This document shows positions 44,886 through 55,236 of a DNA stretch of 64,000 nucleotides, piece by piece. Source of the stretch: Larix kaempferi. Its lineage: Eukaryota; Streptophyta; Pinopsida; Pinales; Pinaceae. The stretch spans positions 3,514,001-3,578,000 of the forward strand of contig BSBM01000825.1 in NCBI GenBank assembly GCA_027924585.1. The letters are read 5' to 3'. The translations under genes were made by a program, and so were the position numbers. The notes beneath the pieces were generated by a model. It was not told where the DNA came from, did no database searches, and worked only from the letters and a program-made list of their open reading frames with translations. Position 1 is the stretch's first letter. Each line of letters starts with the position of its first letter.

Positions 44886-45052
44886 ATCAAAAGTATCTAG
44901 CATGTATACATCTATCATCAAGAGCATGTATACATCTAACCATCAAAATAAAGAATATAAGAGTCCTAAATCTAAATAATTCTAGGTGAGTAAGTGCAGA
45001 AAAATAGGTAACCTCATCATTGGTGAGATAGGCTTGTCTGTCTCATACTGTG

Positions 45053-45454
45053 CTACTCCCCCTTTCGAGGAGGGTTCTTCTGAACTATACCAAGCTTGTC
45101 TTGGAAGTGTTCAAACTTTACTCGAGATAGAGGCTTGGTCAGGATATCAGCAATTTGATCCTCAGTGCTTATATACTCTAGCTTGATAGCTCCTTTCTGC
45201 ACCATATCTCGAATATAAAAGTAACGGATCTCTATGTGTTTTGACTTATCATGAAACACAGGATTTTCAGTCATCTTGATGCAGCTTTGATTATCACACA
45301 TAATCACAGTGGGGTCCATTTCTAAGTCAAACACTCCAGATAAAATTTTCCGAAGCCATACTGCTTCACAGCTAGCAGAACAGGTAGCTATATATTCAGC
45401 TTCAGCAGTACTGAGGGCCACACTTGATTGTTTCTTGCCGAACCATGAGATCAT
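45053..45454 (-). CDS. copia-3 RNase H (third reading-frame segment)
   Basis: 133 residues: MISWFGKKQSSVALSTAEAE, VWLRKILSGVFDLEMD, MCDNQSCIKMTENPVFHDKS, MVQKGAIKLEYI, IADILTKPLSRVKFEHF. Continues RT-RNase H from 45451-46476 after a one-base deletion (gtcttgatctgcc, where cttggatctgcc would keep frame with STSGGCYGLGSAMISWF-type sequence). Active-site residues are intact. It would remove the RNA template strand. Confidence 0.92.
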   Translation of the reverse strand: MISWFGKKQSSVALSTAEAEYIATCSASCEAVWLRKILSGVFDLEMDPTVIMCDNQSCIKMTENPVFHDKSKHIEIRYFYIRDMVQKGAIKLEYISTEDQIADILTKPLSRVKFEHFQDKLGIVQKNPPRKGE

Positions 45455-46476
45455 GGCAGATCAAGACCATAACATCCACCTGAGGTACTTTTTCTATCTG
45501 AGACACTACCTGCCCAATCAGAATCTGAGTAACCATGTAATCTGAGTTCATGACCTCTAAGATAGAAAAGGCCAAAATCTAATGTACCTTTTAGGTACCT
45601 CATTATATGCTTTGCAGCTACTAAATGAACCTTTCTAGGTTCTACTAGATATTGACTTAAGGTATTTACAGCAAAGCATATATCAGGCCTAGTATTTGTT
45701 AAATACATCAATGATCCAATGATTTTCCTATATAGAGTTATGTCCACTAGTTCTGATGAATCATTAACTAACAACTTTAAGTTGGATTCCATGGGAGTGT
45801 CCATGGCTTTACACTCCAACATATCAAATCTTTTGAGAATCTCCACAGTGTACTTACCTTGATTTAGAAAGATCCCTTTTGGTTCTTGCCATACTTCTAG
45901 ACCCAAGAAGTAGTGCATTAGTCCGAGATCTTTCATCTCGAATTCTGAAGAAAGCTTCTTCTTGCTTTCAATAATCTGTTTCTCATCTCCAGTTAGGAAA
46001 AGATCGTCTACATATAACAGCAATATAACTGGTTCATCATCCATCACCTTGAGATAAAGATTTGGGTCAGCTTTACTTTTGGTAAAGCCCATTCTAGTTA
46101 AGAAATTGTCAATCCTTCCATACCAAGCCCTTGGAGCTTGTTTTAGCCCATATAGTTCCTTCTTTAATTTGCATACATGAGTTCTTCCATCATTAACCTC
46201 AAACCCTTGAGGTTGCTCTATGTATACTTCTTCTTCAATTACACCATTCAGAAAAGCTGTCTTAACATCCATTTGATGTAATTTCCACTTCATCATGGAT
46301 GCAAGAGCCATAATAGTTCTAATTGAAGTATACCTGGCAAATGGTGCAAATGTTTCTTCATAGTCAATTCCCTCCTTCTGAGAGAATCCTCTGGCTACAA
46401 ATCTTGCTTTGTATTTTTCAATGCTTCCATCTGCGGCATGTTTTATTTTAAAAAATCCATTTGGAAGAAACCACAC
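45451..46476 (-). CDS. copia-3 reverse transcriptase (second reading-frame segment)
   Basis: 341 residues with complete RT: KIKHAADGSIEKYKARFVAR, QMDVKTAFLNGVIEEEVYI, LYGLKQAPRAWYGRIDNF, the catalytic LLYVDDLFLTGDE, then DICFAVNTLSQYLVEP and the first RNase H aspartates in GYSDSDWAGS. Separated from the upstream frame by one extra base in a run of six T (plus-strand A run 46450-46455), and from RNase H by one missing G. Both breaks sit in short runs, unusual for such a young element. Confidence 0.94.
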   Translation of the reverse strand: MWFLPNGFFKIKHAADGSIEKYKARFVARGFSQKEGIDYEETFAPFARYTSIRTIMALASMMKWKLHQMDVKTAFLNGVIEEEVYIEQPQGFEVNDGRTHVCKLKKELYGLKQAPRAWYGRIDNFLTRMGFTKSKADPNLYLKVMDDEPVILLLYVDDLFLTGDEKQIIESKKKLSSEFEMKDLGLMHYFLGLEVWQEPKGIFLNQGKYTVEILKRFDMLECKAMDTPMESNLKLLVNDSSELVDITLYRKIIGSLMYLTNTRPDICFAVNTLSQYLVEPRKVHLVAAKHIMRYLKGTLDFGLFYLRGHELRLHGYSDSDWAGSVSDRKSTSGGCYGLDLP

Positions 46477-49129
46477 TTTTATCTTTTGGCTTGGGAACTA
46501 TATCCCAAACATCATTTTTCATTATTGACTGATATTCTTCTGTCATTGCTTCTACCCATTCTTTCTTCTGAGCTGCCTCTTCATAGCTAGAAGGTAGTTG
46601 ATCCACAAGATCACACATTAAGGCCATATAGTTGGACACTAGCTTTGGTTTCTTTCTTTCTCTAGTGGAGCCTTCAAGAGCTCCATATCTTTCAGCTCCT
46701 TGAATAATATCTCTAGCCCATGCTGGTCTTCTTTTTCTGGAAGGTTCTGCAATAGGGGGTTCTTGAAGTTCCAGCATGTCATGATCCTCTGGTGTAGCTT
46801 CTTCAGGGATGTGAACAGTCTCTGAATTTCTGGGTGATGAATCTTCTTCATAAACTTCTTCAAGTTGACACTTTCTGGATTTCTTGAGAGCTGCTTCCTC
46901 ATCAAAGGTTACATCTCTACTTATTTCTATATGATGGAAACCTGGTATGTAGATTCTGAAGGCTTTGGAAGTTTCACAATAACCAACAAACATTCCCTTC
47001 TTACCTGAGGGATCCAACTTGGTTCTCTTTTCTTTTGGAATGTGGATGTACACAGGACACCCAAATATTTTAAGATGACTTACCTCAGGCTTCTTACCTG
47101 TAAACACTTCTTCTGGAGTTTTGAATTCAAGAGCACTGTGAGATAATCTATTTTGCACATAAACTGCTGTCTTGGCTGCTTCAGCCCATAAGTACATGGG
47201 AAGATCTTGGTCATGTATCATGGTCTTCACAGCTTCCATGATTGTTCTATTTTTCCTTTCAGCCACCCCATTTTGTTGGGGATTGTAAGGAGTAGTTAGT
47301 TCCCTTTTAATTCCAGCTTCTTTGCAAAAGTCCTCAAATTCCTTTGAGGTGAATTCTCCGCCATTATCTGTTCTGAGAGTTTTGATTTTCTTATCTGATA
47401 GATTTTCTATTAGAGCCTTGAACTCTTTGAATTTTCCAAAGACTTCATTCTTACCTTTCAGGAAGTATATCCAAGTTTTCCTTGAATAGTCATCAATGAA
47501 TGAAAGATAGTATTCAAACCCACTTAAGGAAGTGGTGGGCATAGGACCACATACATCTGAGTGTATGAGCTCTAAAATGTTCTTAGTCTTTGTTTCACTC
47601 TTTGGAAAGGGGTTCTTGATATTTTTCCCTTTCTTACATCCTTTACATGAGCCATCATGATCAGCTTTTAAAACTGGTAATCCTATGACTACCTTGCTTA
47701 CATAGGGTAAGGCTTTAAAGTTGATGTGAGCTAATCTTCTATGCCATAGCTCACTGGGGCTAGAGATCTCATGTGCAAGGGCAGCTTCTGGATGACCTTT
47801 GAGTTTATAGAGACCTCCTTCTTCTTCACCAATAACAACTGCATCTTTAATTGTCTTCCCTTTGGACCACATGAGTACTTGTCCATCTATGAAGGCTACT
47901 CTGAAGCCTTTCTTATCTAGTGCTGAAATAGAGAGAAGGTTCTTCTTTAAACCTGGGACATATAAGATGTCTTTCATCTTCAAGGGTGTTCCAGAATCTA
48001 GCTTATAGCTAGCTTCACCAATTCCTTTGATAGGATATTGGTAGTCATCTCCTAGAGATACTTTCTGTGAAGAAGACTTTTCTTCAAGATTTGAGAAGGT
48101 CTTCCTTTGACCTGTCATGTGCTTGGAAGCACCACTATCAATGAGCCATGTATCTTCTCCAGGATATACAGATCCAGAGAGTGCAGAGAATAGAACATAT
48201 TCTTCTGGATCTTCTTTCTTCACCTTACATCTTTTCCTTTTGGGTTTTACCTCTACCTCTTCTTCTTCTTCATCTTCTTCCTCTTCTTCTTCTTCACTAT
48301 CATTTTCTGCCATATGTGCATGATGTCTTTTGTGGAAGACTTTCTTCCTTTGATAAGGACAAAATCTGGAGATGTGTCCCAATTTATGACAACTGTAGCA
48401 TTCTACCGTAGAAAGATCTCTTGCTGAATTGGGTCCTCTTCTCTTGTTAGATCTAGAGAAGTGTTGAGATCTTTTGTGGTCAACTCTCTTGAGATGACTC
48501 ATTCTTCTTCTTTTGGTATGAGTGGCTAAGGCTTGGTCATCTTCTTTGAGAAGGGCTTCTCTATTTGCAACCCTAGCTTCTTCTTGAACACAATCCTCCC
48601 ATACTATGTCAAACTTCATGCTCTCTTTCCTGGCACACATGGTTTGTATAAATGACTCCCAAGATCTAGTGAGACCATTGAGGGCAGTCATCACAAGTTC
48701 ATCCTCATCAAGAGTATCACCAATTGCATCTAGTTGTTCCTTGATTTGTGAAACCCTTGAGAAGTAGTCTTGAATGGATTCTCCTTTGTGCATCTTGGTA
48801 CTCTTCAATTTAGTCCTCAGATTCATCTTCCTATTGATGTTCTTCCCTTCATATATTCTTCCTAGGGCATCATAAATTTCCTTTGGAGTCTTTTTGGAGG
48901 CCACTTGGGAAATCAAGTGGTCTTTGATGGAATCATCTATGATTATCTTTGCCCTAATCAAATCTTTCCTATGCTTCTCTTTGGCTTCATCTCCTTCTGG
49001 TTCTGCAACTTCTTCCTTGATAAACTGAGCAAGATCATTCTCTTCAAGAATGAGACCAATTCTGTATTTCCATGCCCAGAAATTCTCTATGCCTTCTAGC
49101 TTGTCTTCAAGCTTAGTATTTGGAGCCAT
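46448..49129 (-). CDS. copia-3 gag, protease and integrase (first reading-frame segment)
   Basis: Start chosen at MAPNTKLEDKLEG (49129); the open frame reaches 49186 but this ATG fits the family. About 890 residues. Gag/UBN2-like domain (FWAWKYRIGLILEENDLAQF; residues about 15-230), a zinc knuckle CYSCHKLGHISRFC (C-x2-C-x4-H-x4-C; about 255), and a run of acidic residues. Then protease WLIDSGASKHMTG (about 335), a pre-integrase zinc finger (WHRRLAHINF...CKGCKKGK), and integrase with D-D-E in HSDVCGP, LRTDNGGEF and NGVAERKNR. It closes with KIFGCPVYIHIP and the start of RT, up to VSSKWIF and a frameshift stop. Encodes capsid, processing and insertion functions. Confidence 0.95.
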   Translation of the reverse strand: MAPNTKLEDKLEGIENFWAWKYRIGLILEENDLAQFIKEEVAEPEGDEAKEKHRKDLIRAKIIIDDSIKDHLISQVASKKTPKEIYDALGRIYEGKNINRKMNLRTKLKSTKMHKGESIQDYFSRVSQIKEQLDAIGDTLDEDELVMTALNGLTRSWESFIQTMCARKESMKFDIVWEDCVQEEARVANREALLKEDDQALATHTKRRRMSHLKRVDHKRSQHFSRSNKRRGPNSARDLSTVECYSCHKLGHISRFCPYQRKKVFHKRHHAHMAENDSEEEEEEEDEEEEEVEVKPKRKRCKVKKEDPEEYVLFSALSGSVYPGEDTWLIDSGASKHMTGQRKTFSNLEEKSSSQKVSLGDDYQYPIKGIGEASYKLDSGTPLKMKDILYVPGLKKNLLSISALDKKGFRVAFIDGQVLMWSKGKTIKDAVVIGEEEGGLYKLKGHPEAALAHEISSPSELWHRRLAHINFKALPYVSKVVIGLPVLKADHDGSCKGCKKGKNIKNPFPKSETKTKNILELIHSDVCGPMPTTSLSGFEYYLSFIDDYSRKTWIYFLKGKNEVFGKFKEFKALIENLSDKKIKTLRTDNGGEFTSKEFEDFCKEAGIKRELTTPYNPQQNGVAERKNRTIMEAVKTMIHDQDLPMYLWAEAAKTAVYVQNRLSHSALEFKTPEEVFTGKKPEVSHLKIFGCPVYIHIPKEKRTKLDPSGKKGMFVGYCETSKAFRIYIPGFHHIEISRDVTFDEEAALKKSRKCQLEEVYEEDSSPRNSETVHIPEEATPEDHDMLELQEPPIAEPSRKRRPAWARDIIQGAERYGALEGSTRERKKPKLVSNYMALMCDLVDQLPSSYEEAAQKKEWVEAMTEEYQSIMKNDVWDIVPKPKDKSVVSSKWIF

Positions 49130-49579
49130 CTTCTCTTGGGGGAGTCCAAGAGACAGAGTAGACTTACTTGGAAAGTTACTTTTCACTTTTCCGGAAACTG
49201 AAACAGAATTTTATCGCACTTTTGGTAGAATTAGGGTTTGACTTTCCTGGAGTTCTACTTAACCAAAAAGTTCGATCTATAGCTCAAAAGAATGCTCTTG
49301 ATAAGGGCTATCCAACCATGTAATCAGAAATCAAAAAATTCCAACTTTTTTCTGAAACCAAAATCTGACGTATCGCACTTTTGGTAGAATTAGGGTTTGC
49401 AATTCCCAGAGTTCTACCCAACCAAAAAGTTCGATCTAGGGCTTAAAAGAAAGGTATTGAAAAGGGCTATCCATCCATGCAACCAAAAATCAAAAATACC
49501 AACTTTGGGCTGAAACCCTAACTTTACCAAAGAGAGAGAGAGATAGTCTTACCTTGTGAAAGATGTCATATTCAGTCTA
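49130..49579 (-). other. copia-3 5' leader with a 159-bp tandem duplication
   Basis: Two copies of a 159-bp unit starting tatcgcacttttggtagaat at 49212 and 49371, each with gagttctac-caaccaaaaagttcgatct. Leader of the element RNA, probably containing packaging signals. No gene. Confidence 0.75.
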
Positions 49580-49591
49580 GCTCTGATACCA
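49580..49591 (-). other. copia-3 primer-binding site
   Basis: The minus strand reads TGGTATCAGAGC immediately after the 5' LTR, the standard site complementary to the 3' end of initiator methionine tRNA in plant copia elements. Confidence 0.95.
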
Positions 49592-50082
49592 TGTTAAGTT
49601 TAAACCAAATAACCAAGCAAGATCTCTGAAAGAAGCATAATCACAAGATAGACACACAATATATCATGGGAAACCCTCATGGGGTAGAAAACCCAGTAAA
49701 GCTTTCCTCAATAAGATGATCAACCAAAATACAAGATGTGCTCCTCCTTCCTTTGTCTCCTTAGCTGATCTCCCAGACAAGTGCGCACTCTTCCACAAGT
49801 GAGTGAGTGATCTAATGAGGAGTTCACCTCCTCTATTTATACTTGACTCTCAACTGACTAAAAGACCTGTTGGGGCCGACCTCACCTGGAGAAGTCTAAT
49901 AACCCCTAAAATATAACTACAGGGCCGACCCACACATGGTGGGTCTAATAACCCTAGTTAATATCAAACCCTGGAGGAATAAACATCTCCAGATACATAG
50001 TAGGATTACCTCGGAGGAATGAAACATCTCCGGAATAAATAATGTACAAATATAATATTCTTAGAAGTTACAATATTCAACA
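49592..50082 (-). repeat. copia-3 shared LTR (5' LTR of unit 1, 3' LTR of unit 2)
   Basis: 491 bp, one visible difference from 42531-43021. It has a primer site on its left and a purine tract (ctcccccttc on plus, 50083) on its right, which no single element would show. Confidence 0.95.
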
Positions 50083-50946
50083 CTCCCCCTTCACGAGAAG
50101 GATATTATAACAACATCTGTAGGAGCAAGGAGTCATTTACTACATCATCTATATATCATCGGAAGCTTTCTTCAATTCATCATCATCAGTAACTTGACTA
50201 GTTACTGGAACATCAGCATCGTCATACGATCATTAGCATGATCATCATCATCATCGCCACATGATCATCAACATCGTCATCACACGATCATCAGCATCGT
50301 CATCACACGATCATCAGCATCATCGCCACACGATCATCATCATCGTCATCACACGATCATCAGCATCGTCATCACACGATCATCAGCATCGTCATCACAC
50401 GATCATCGGCATCGTCATCACACGATCATCATCATCGTCATCACACAATCATCAGCATCGTCTTCACACGATCATCGGCATCGTCATCATACGATCATCA
50501 GCATCGTCATCACAAGATCATCGGCATCGTCATCACACGATCATCAGCATCGTCATCACACGATCATCGTCATCATCAAGGAATGATGTAAACCAGTCAT
50601 GTACCTTTTGAACCGAAGTCCAGGGACGATCCAGTCCTATCATGTTCTCGGAGACCTCACGTCTACGGCTCAGTTTACAGGACCAAAGTCCAAGGATGAT
50701 CCAATCCTTCACCGTGCTTTTAGGACCTACGTCCAAGGATGAATTAATCCTCAACCGTCCACCAAGGACTTCATTCTCGAAGACATACGTCTACGGCTCT
50801 TCTTTCGGACTGAAGTCCAGGAATGATCCAATCCCTTCATTATTGAAGACATACGTCTACGGCTCTTCTTTCGGACTGAAGTCCAGGAATGATCCAATCC
50901 CTTCATTATCGAAGACATACGTCTACGGCTCTTCTTTCGGACTGAG
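50083..50946 (-). mobile_element. truncated second copia-3 unit
   Basis: Repeats 43022-43730 almost base for base (a few substitutions, fewer or different 23-bp units), then stops inside the third 66-bp unit at ctttcggactga, where unrelated sequence (ggtaatcatgg) begins. No coding sequence of this copy is present. Confidence 0.92.
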
Positions 50947-52050
50947 GTAATCATGGAAACCTCAAAGGTAAAACCAACAAATCCTTCCTATTAATGAGGT
51001 AATCGTATACAAAATTGCTCTACAAGCACCAACTGGATGGAGAACTTAATCCCATGGATTCTTCTGCCACTACAGAAAGGATGCTCCTACACCCCTGGTT
51101 TTCTACCTGCTAAATAGACAAGGATGCCCCACCTAAATCTCTACCCACGACTGGAAGTAGGAAAGAATTCCCTTAGAAGGCCTGAACCTGCCCCAAGAAG
51201 CACCCAACAACCCTCTAATTTATAATAGTTTTAACTTCGGTTTTTCAGATCTTGCTTCTGATATGCAATTACCAAAACTTCATAGAAACTTATGGTCCTC
51301 TTCATACATTTGACTTGTATGGTTATATATATTTTCAAAGAAATTTATTAAGGAAAATCATGCATCTTCATAAAAAAATATTGGATCCTTATAATGGCAT
51401 CGATTCATCATTGATCTTCATAGTCTTACAATCTTGTTTTAATTAGTAAGGAATTACTATTTTGCAGAGTTAACTAATTTTGGCAATTCTCCAAAGTTGG
51501 CAATTTGGCCAAATTGTTCTCCAAATATACCATTTCCAAACGTCTCTTCGACAGAGAAGACGTCAAACCGGCGGTCAACTAAGATTTACGAATAATTTGC
51601 GTTTGATCCTTTAAATTAACCCTCCAGCATCTCTCAATAGTTGAATGATTCAAACTCGTTGGATCTTCATCAATCCACATTGACGGTGGACTTCAACATA
51701 TGCTTAGCTAGATTTCATAAAGAATCTGCACTGTATCCTATGATTTCAACGTTGCACAACTTAACCCAACGTAACTATCATGTAGCGTTGGTTTGCCCCA
51801 TCCAAGATCGACAGTGGACTTCAAAATTTTATAAGCCCAATTATGAACCCTTGCCATCAATATGTCCCATCAGTTAAATCAAAGGGTAATGTATTTGACC
51901 CCTAATGTCCTATAATGCGCTATAACAGTCTTTCAATTGCTTTGATCTTCAATTCCGATGGCTCTTTAGATTTACTGCGATTCGTGTTCTATTTTTTTTA
52001 TCATTTTCGATCCGTGTTGTGGAGTTAAATAGGATCTGCTCCTGTTCGCT
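50947..52050. other. non-coding, nothing recognised
   Basis: AT-rich. A local near-repeat at 51478-51535 (ggcaattctccaaagttggc, aattgttctccaaa). ORFs are short and without motifs. Confidence 0.4.
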
Positions 52051-52055
52051 CGAGG

Positions 52056-52690
52056 TTGCCGAAAATGTTTTCTAAATTAGATATGTGTTTGACTCTTTCT
52101 CTGTCCACTGGCCCTCATCAACGTCAGGTTGTTAAAGTCGGAGAACAGGAAAGTCTGAGGATTGCGACCATTGCTCTACTCAGTGGCCGCAAGATCCTGT
52201 ACGAGAAGCTTTCTTGCAGGAGTTCTTCAGGCTTGTCTCCTTGTTTAATGGCGGAAGCTAGCAGTCGCGGAAGGACCAACATCACCAATGCACACACCCG
52301 CAGACAAGTCAATAATTTGGACAAGGAAATGGAAGAGGTTCAGCAGAAGTTAGACTCCTTGGAGAAAACCATGGCAAATGACAAAAACGAAATAATGCAA
52401 ACCATGGAAAATGACAAATCCTAAATGATGGAGAGGAATGCACAAGACAAAGCCGAAAAAGACGAAATGATGAGGCTAATGCGAGCCCTCATCTATGAAC
52501 GTGATGAATCCATTCAAAATCAACTCGAGGGGAGCCTAGCTACTTCGATAGGTTTTGGATAGTATCGTCCATCCCATCCAACTATCGGAACTCCATCAAC
52601 TCCCTCAGAGGCAAGATCGGCAAGATCATCAAGAGGGGTCAAACCAATGGATATCAACTCCTGAGGGAACGATGCGGCCCACCCACCACG
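52056..52690 (+). pseudogene. gypsy-type gag N-terminal fragment (coiled coil)
   Basis: Plus-strand frame, 52056-52424. From MAEASSRGRTNITNAHTRRQ (52248) it has heptads (VNNLDKEMEEVQQKLDSLEK) followed by MANDKNEIMQTMENDKS and a stop. Beyond the stop the same frame resumes (MMERNAQDKAEKDEMMRLMR) and then PTIGTPSTPSEARSARS-like text. A short coiled coil followed by MANDKxE repeats is usual at the start of Ty3/gypsy gag, so I read it as a gag fragment; a host coiled-coil gene is the alternative. No pol follows. Confidence 0.5.
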
Positions 52691-52698
52691 GTCACTTC

Positions 52699-53890
52699 TT
52701 ATTTTAGGTTTAGTTTTCTGTTAGTTTAGGCCAGGGATTTTGTCCTCGGCCCTTATGTTAACTTTGTATTGGCAGCTATTTTAGGTTTACTTTTCTGTAA
52801 GTTTAGGGGAGGGATTTTGTTCAATGCCCTAAATTTTGAAAAATTATTTAAACTCTGTGATGATGTCCCTAATATTTGAAGAATATGTATCCAGTTTTTT
52901 GAATATTAATTTTCTTAAATCTTTGTTCTTCTCTAAATTCTTAACCTCTCTTATTTATCGATTATGTTTGGATTTATGTATTTTGTTTCAGTTTAGATAA
53001 AGTTTTGAATTTCTTTTGCATGATAGTTTAAATAACGGAAAACAAAAAATCGAGGCCATCAATTCAACATAGTGATTATTTACTGGAGAAAAACTCTTTG
53101 AATTTAGAAAAACTCCATGAAACACATTAACGAACCATATTTTATTTCATTTTTCAGATTGAGCGAGGAACCATATTTTTCTTGGAAGTGCATTTTATCT
53201 ATTTTGTATAAGATTTGAAAATGGATTTGTGTTTATTTTTGAAGTACTAATGTTTGTAAATTTCCTTATTTACTTTGCATAATATACATGGTTATCTAAA
53301 TATGGCTTAAATTTCTAGTTTGAAAACAATAATTTTTAATAAAAAATTATCAATAGGATTATTATAAAAAGAGTATTATCGACGGTCATGTATTTCTTGG
53401 TTTTTCCCTTGATGTTTCTTCTCTTGCATTGGATTCACTCGATGTTTCTGCTCTTGCATTGGAATCACTATAACATAAAATGATTCTACTCTTGCATTTG
53501 AATTACTATAACTTAAATCCATAGGTTTATATTGAAATGGTACCTTTAAGATCCGTAATATTCTTTTAAACAATAGCAAAACTAGTGGAAAAATCAAATA
53601 TGCCACGTGTCACAATCTGAGCATTCCATGTGTCACCCTGGAAGCAAGATCTCAACATTTTAACAACAAAATTTATAGAAAGATTCCTCGAAAGAGTTTG
53701 ATGGAAAGTTGAAACTTGTGTTTAGTGAAAGGGTGTTGGAATTAGATGCTGAGGAGAAAGAGCGTACTCTCCTTCCTCCGGAGATGTTTTGTAGCAGTGG
53801 CAAAAGTAGATATCAGCACTCTAAACAGAAATTTCAAACACGAATTTAATAGGAACATTGCTTCGCACAACTTGATTTCAATTGGAAATA
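52699..53890. other. AT-rich region with a short direct repeat
   Basis: Two copies of attttaggtttagttttctg...gggattttgt at 52699 and 52780, about 80 bp apart. Around 53395-53480 there is a double gatgtttcttctcttgcattgg-type repeat. No gene seen. Confidence 0.45.
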
Positions 53891-54540
53891 TTCTCAGAGA
53901 AAGAGCGGCCGCTCTTTCTCCAAGTTGTCTATTTTTACAAGTCCCACATAAAGGAAGTGGTAGCCGCCCGTTCTTCTGCCATAACTCTATTCATAATAGT
54001 TTTAAGAATGCAAGAAGGGTCGGTCGATCCTTCTTTTGTTCGCCATTCTGGATATAGGTGAATTGATGGATATGGGTGTTCACAATTATCTACTAATCAA
54101 AGGGGTGGATCTCTACTATTTACAGCAGAAGTTGAAATCCTAGAATTCCCAGACTGGCCTTCGTAGATTAAATTTTTTTACACTGATCTCGTAAATGAAG
54201 GGTCGGTCGAACCCTTGTTGTGGTAATCATTATGCCAATGTTCACCGTTATGGGTATAAATGTATTGACGGTTTATCCTTCGTAGGTTGAATAATTTTAC
54301 ACTGCTTCTCACAATTTGCATGCAAGTGGAACTATTCTCAGAGAAATAGCGGCCTCTCTTTCTCCAAGTTGTATATTTTTACAAATCCCTCATAAAGGAA
54401 GGGGTGGTCGCCCCTTGTTGTGGTAAGTATTCTTCTAGTGTTCACCGTTATGGATATAGATGAATTTTACATTGCTTCACAGAATTTGCTTGCAAGTGGA
54501 AATATTCTCAGAGAAAGATATCTGATATTTTTTCAAAAAG
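53890..54540. repeat. hairpin repeat array, block 2
   Basis: Same family as 23881-25645: module A at 54010 (gcaagaagggtcggtcgatc), variants at 54195 and 54390, and two copies of an agagaaagagcggccgctct / agagaaatagcggcctctct module (53897, 54336) followed by caagttgt-tatttttac. The first is a perfect 24-bp palindrome containing GCGGCCGC. Confidence 0.7.
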
Positions 54541-55236
54541 TACAAATACATATATGATCTTTTCCACACAGAAAACTAAAAACAAGACATTCATCCAAAA
54601 CTATCTAATCATCATGACTCAGAGATCGACCAATACAAAAAGTTGCTTATATAAAGCAACTACAAAAAAGGAGAAATATATTATTACTTATTTTATGAAT
54701 ACACATACACATTTAAAAAACAATATTATTATATTTACCCCCACATAATATATTTATAAGACAATTGTCTCGCACATCCTAATACATATACCTTAATTCT
54801 TCATGAGTTGCATGTTGACATCTTCCAAAAGAAATTGCATGTGTTTTAACCAGAAATTAAAAACACCTATCCTATGAACAACCTTCCCTTCAATATCTAA
54901 AGCCTTGAGGTAGGAAACATTGTAATAATCAAAATTGATTAACTCTAATGGGGGGCAAATTATTTTTTTGTAAAGATGCGAATTTATATTAATCTAATAG
55001 AAATATAAATAAAGTAGAGATTACAGTCGATGGTGGTCTTATCCAGAGGTATAAGCCATACATATTAACAGAGTTGTGGCGATTCAAAATCAAACTATAC
55101 AAAAAAACCTTGGCCATTGTATGGAAACCAGGGTGAATATCAGGAGTAGTCATGGCCATAGAGGCATACAAAAAACTGGCAGTCATAGGCATAACCAAAA
55201 TAGACAAAAAGTATGAGAGACATCAGAAGAACCTCC
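54541..55236. other. AT-rich, nothing recognised
   Basis: A minus-strand ORF of 72 codons (54989-55207) overlaps the 3' flank of the unknown gene below and lacks motifs. No repeat or signal recognised. Confidence 0.35.

Larger units (their letters stand above)
42531..50946 (-). mobile_element. copia-3: very young Ty1/copia element in a truncated tandem
   Basis: Complete unit 42531-50082: 3' LTR 42531-43021, purine tract, a 2 kb repeat-rich 3' region, pol-gag (45053-49129), leader, primer site (49580-49591) and 5' LTR 49592-50082. Directly after that LTR the 3' internal region begins again (50083-50946), so the right LTR doubles as the 3' LTR of a second, truncated copy. The LTRs differ at one visible site in 491 (tatcctggg versus tatcatggg). 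No target duplication can be checked because the far end is missing; the left flank is ttgct. Confidence 0.93.

Noticed and set aside
44370-44927. Cys/Asp-rich and Met/Val-rich minus-strand ORFs
   Set aside because: Products of the 36/60-bp aacatgtataaccac array; composition follows the repeat and there is no domain.
48117-48411. Plus-strand Ser/Leu-rich ORFs opposite copia-3 gag
   Set aside because: Complement of the acidic Glu/Asp run in gag; shadow frames.
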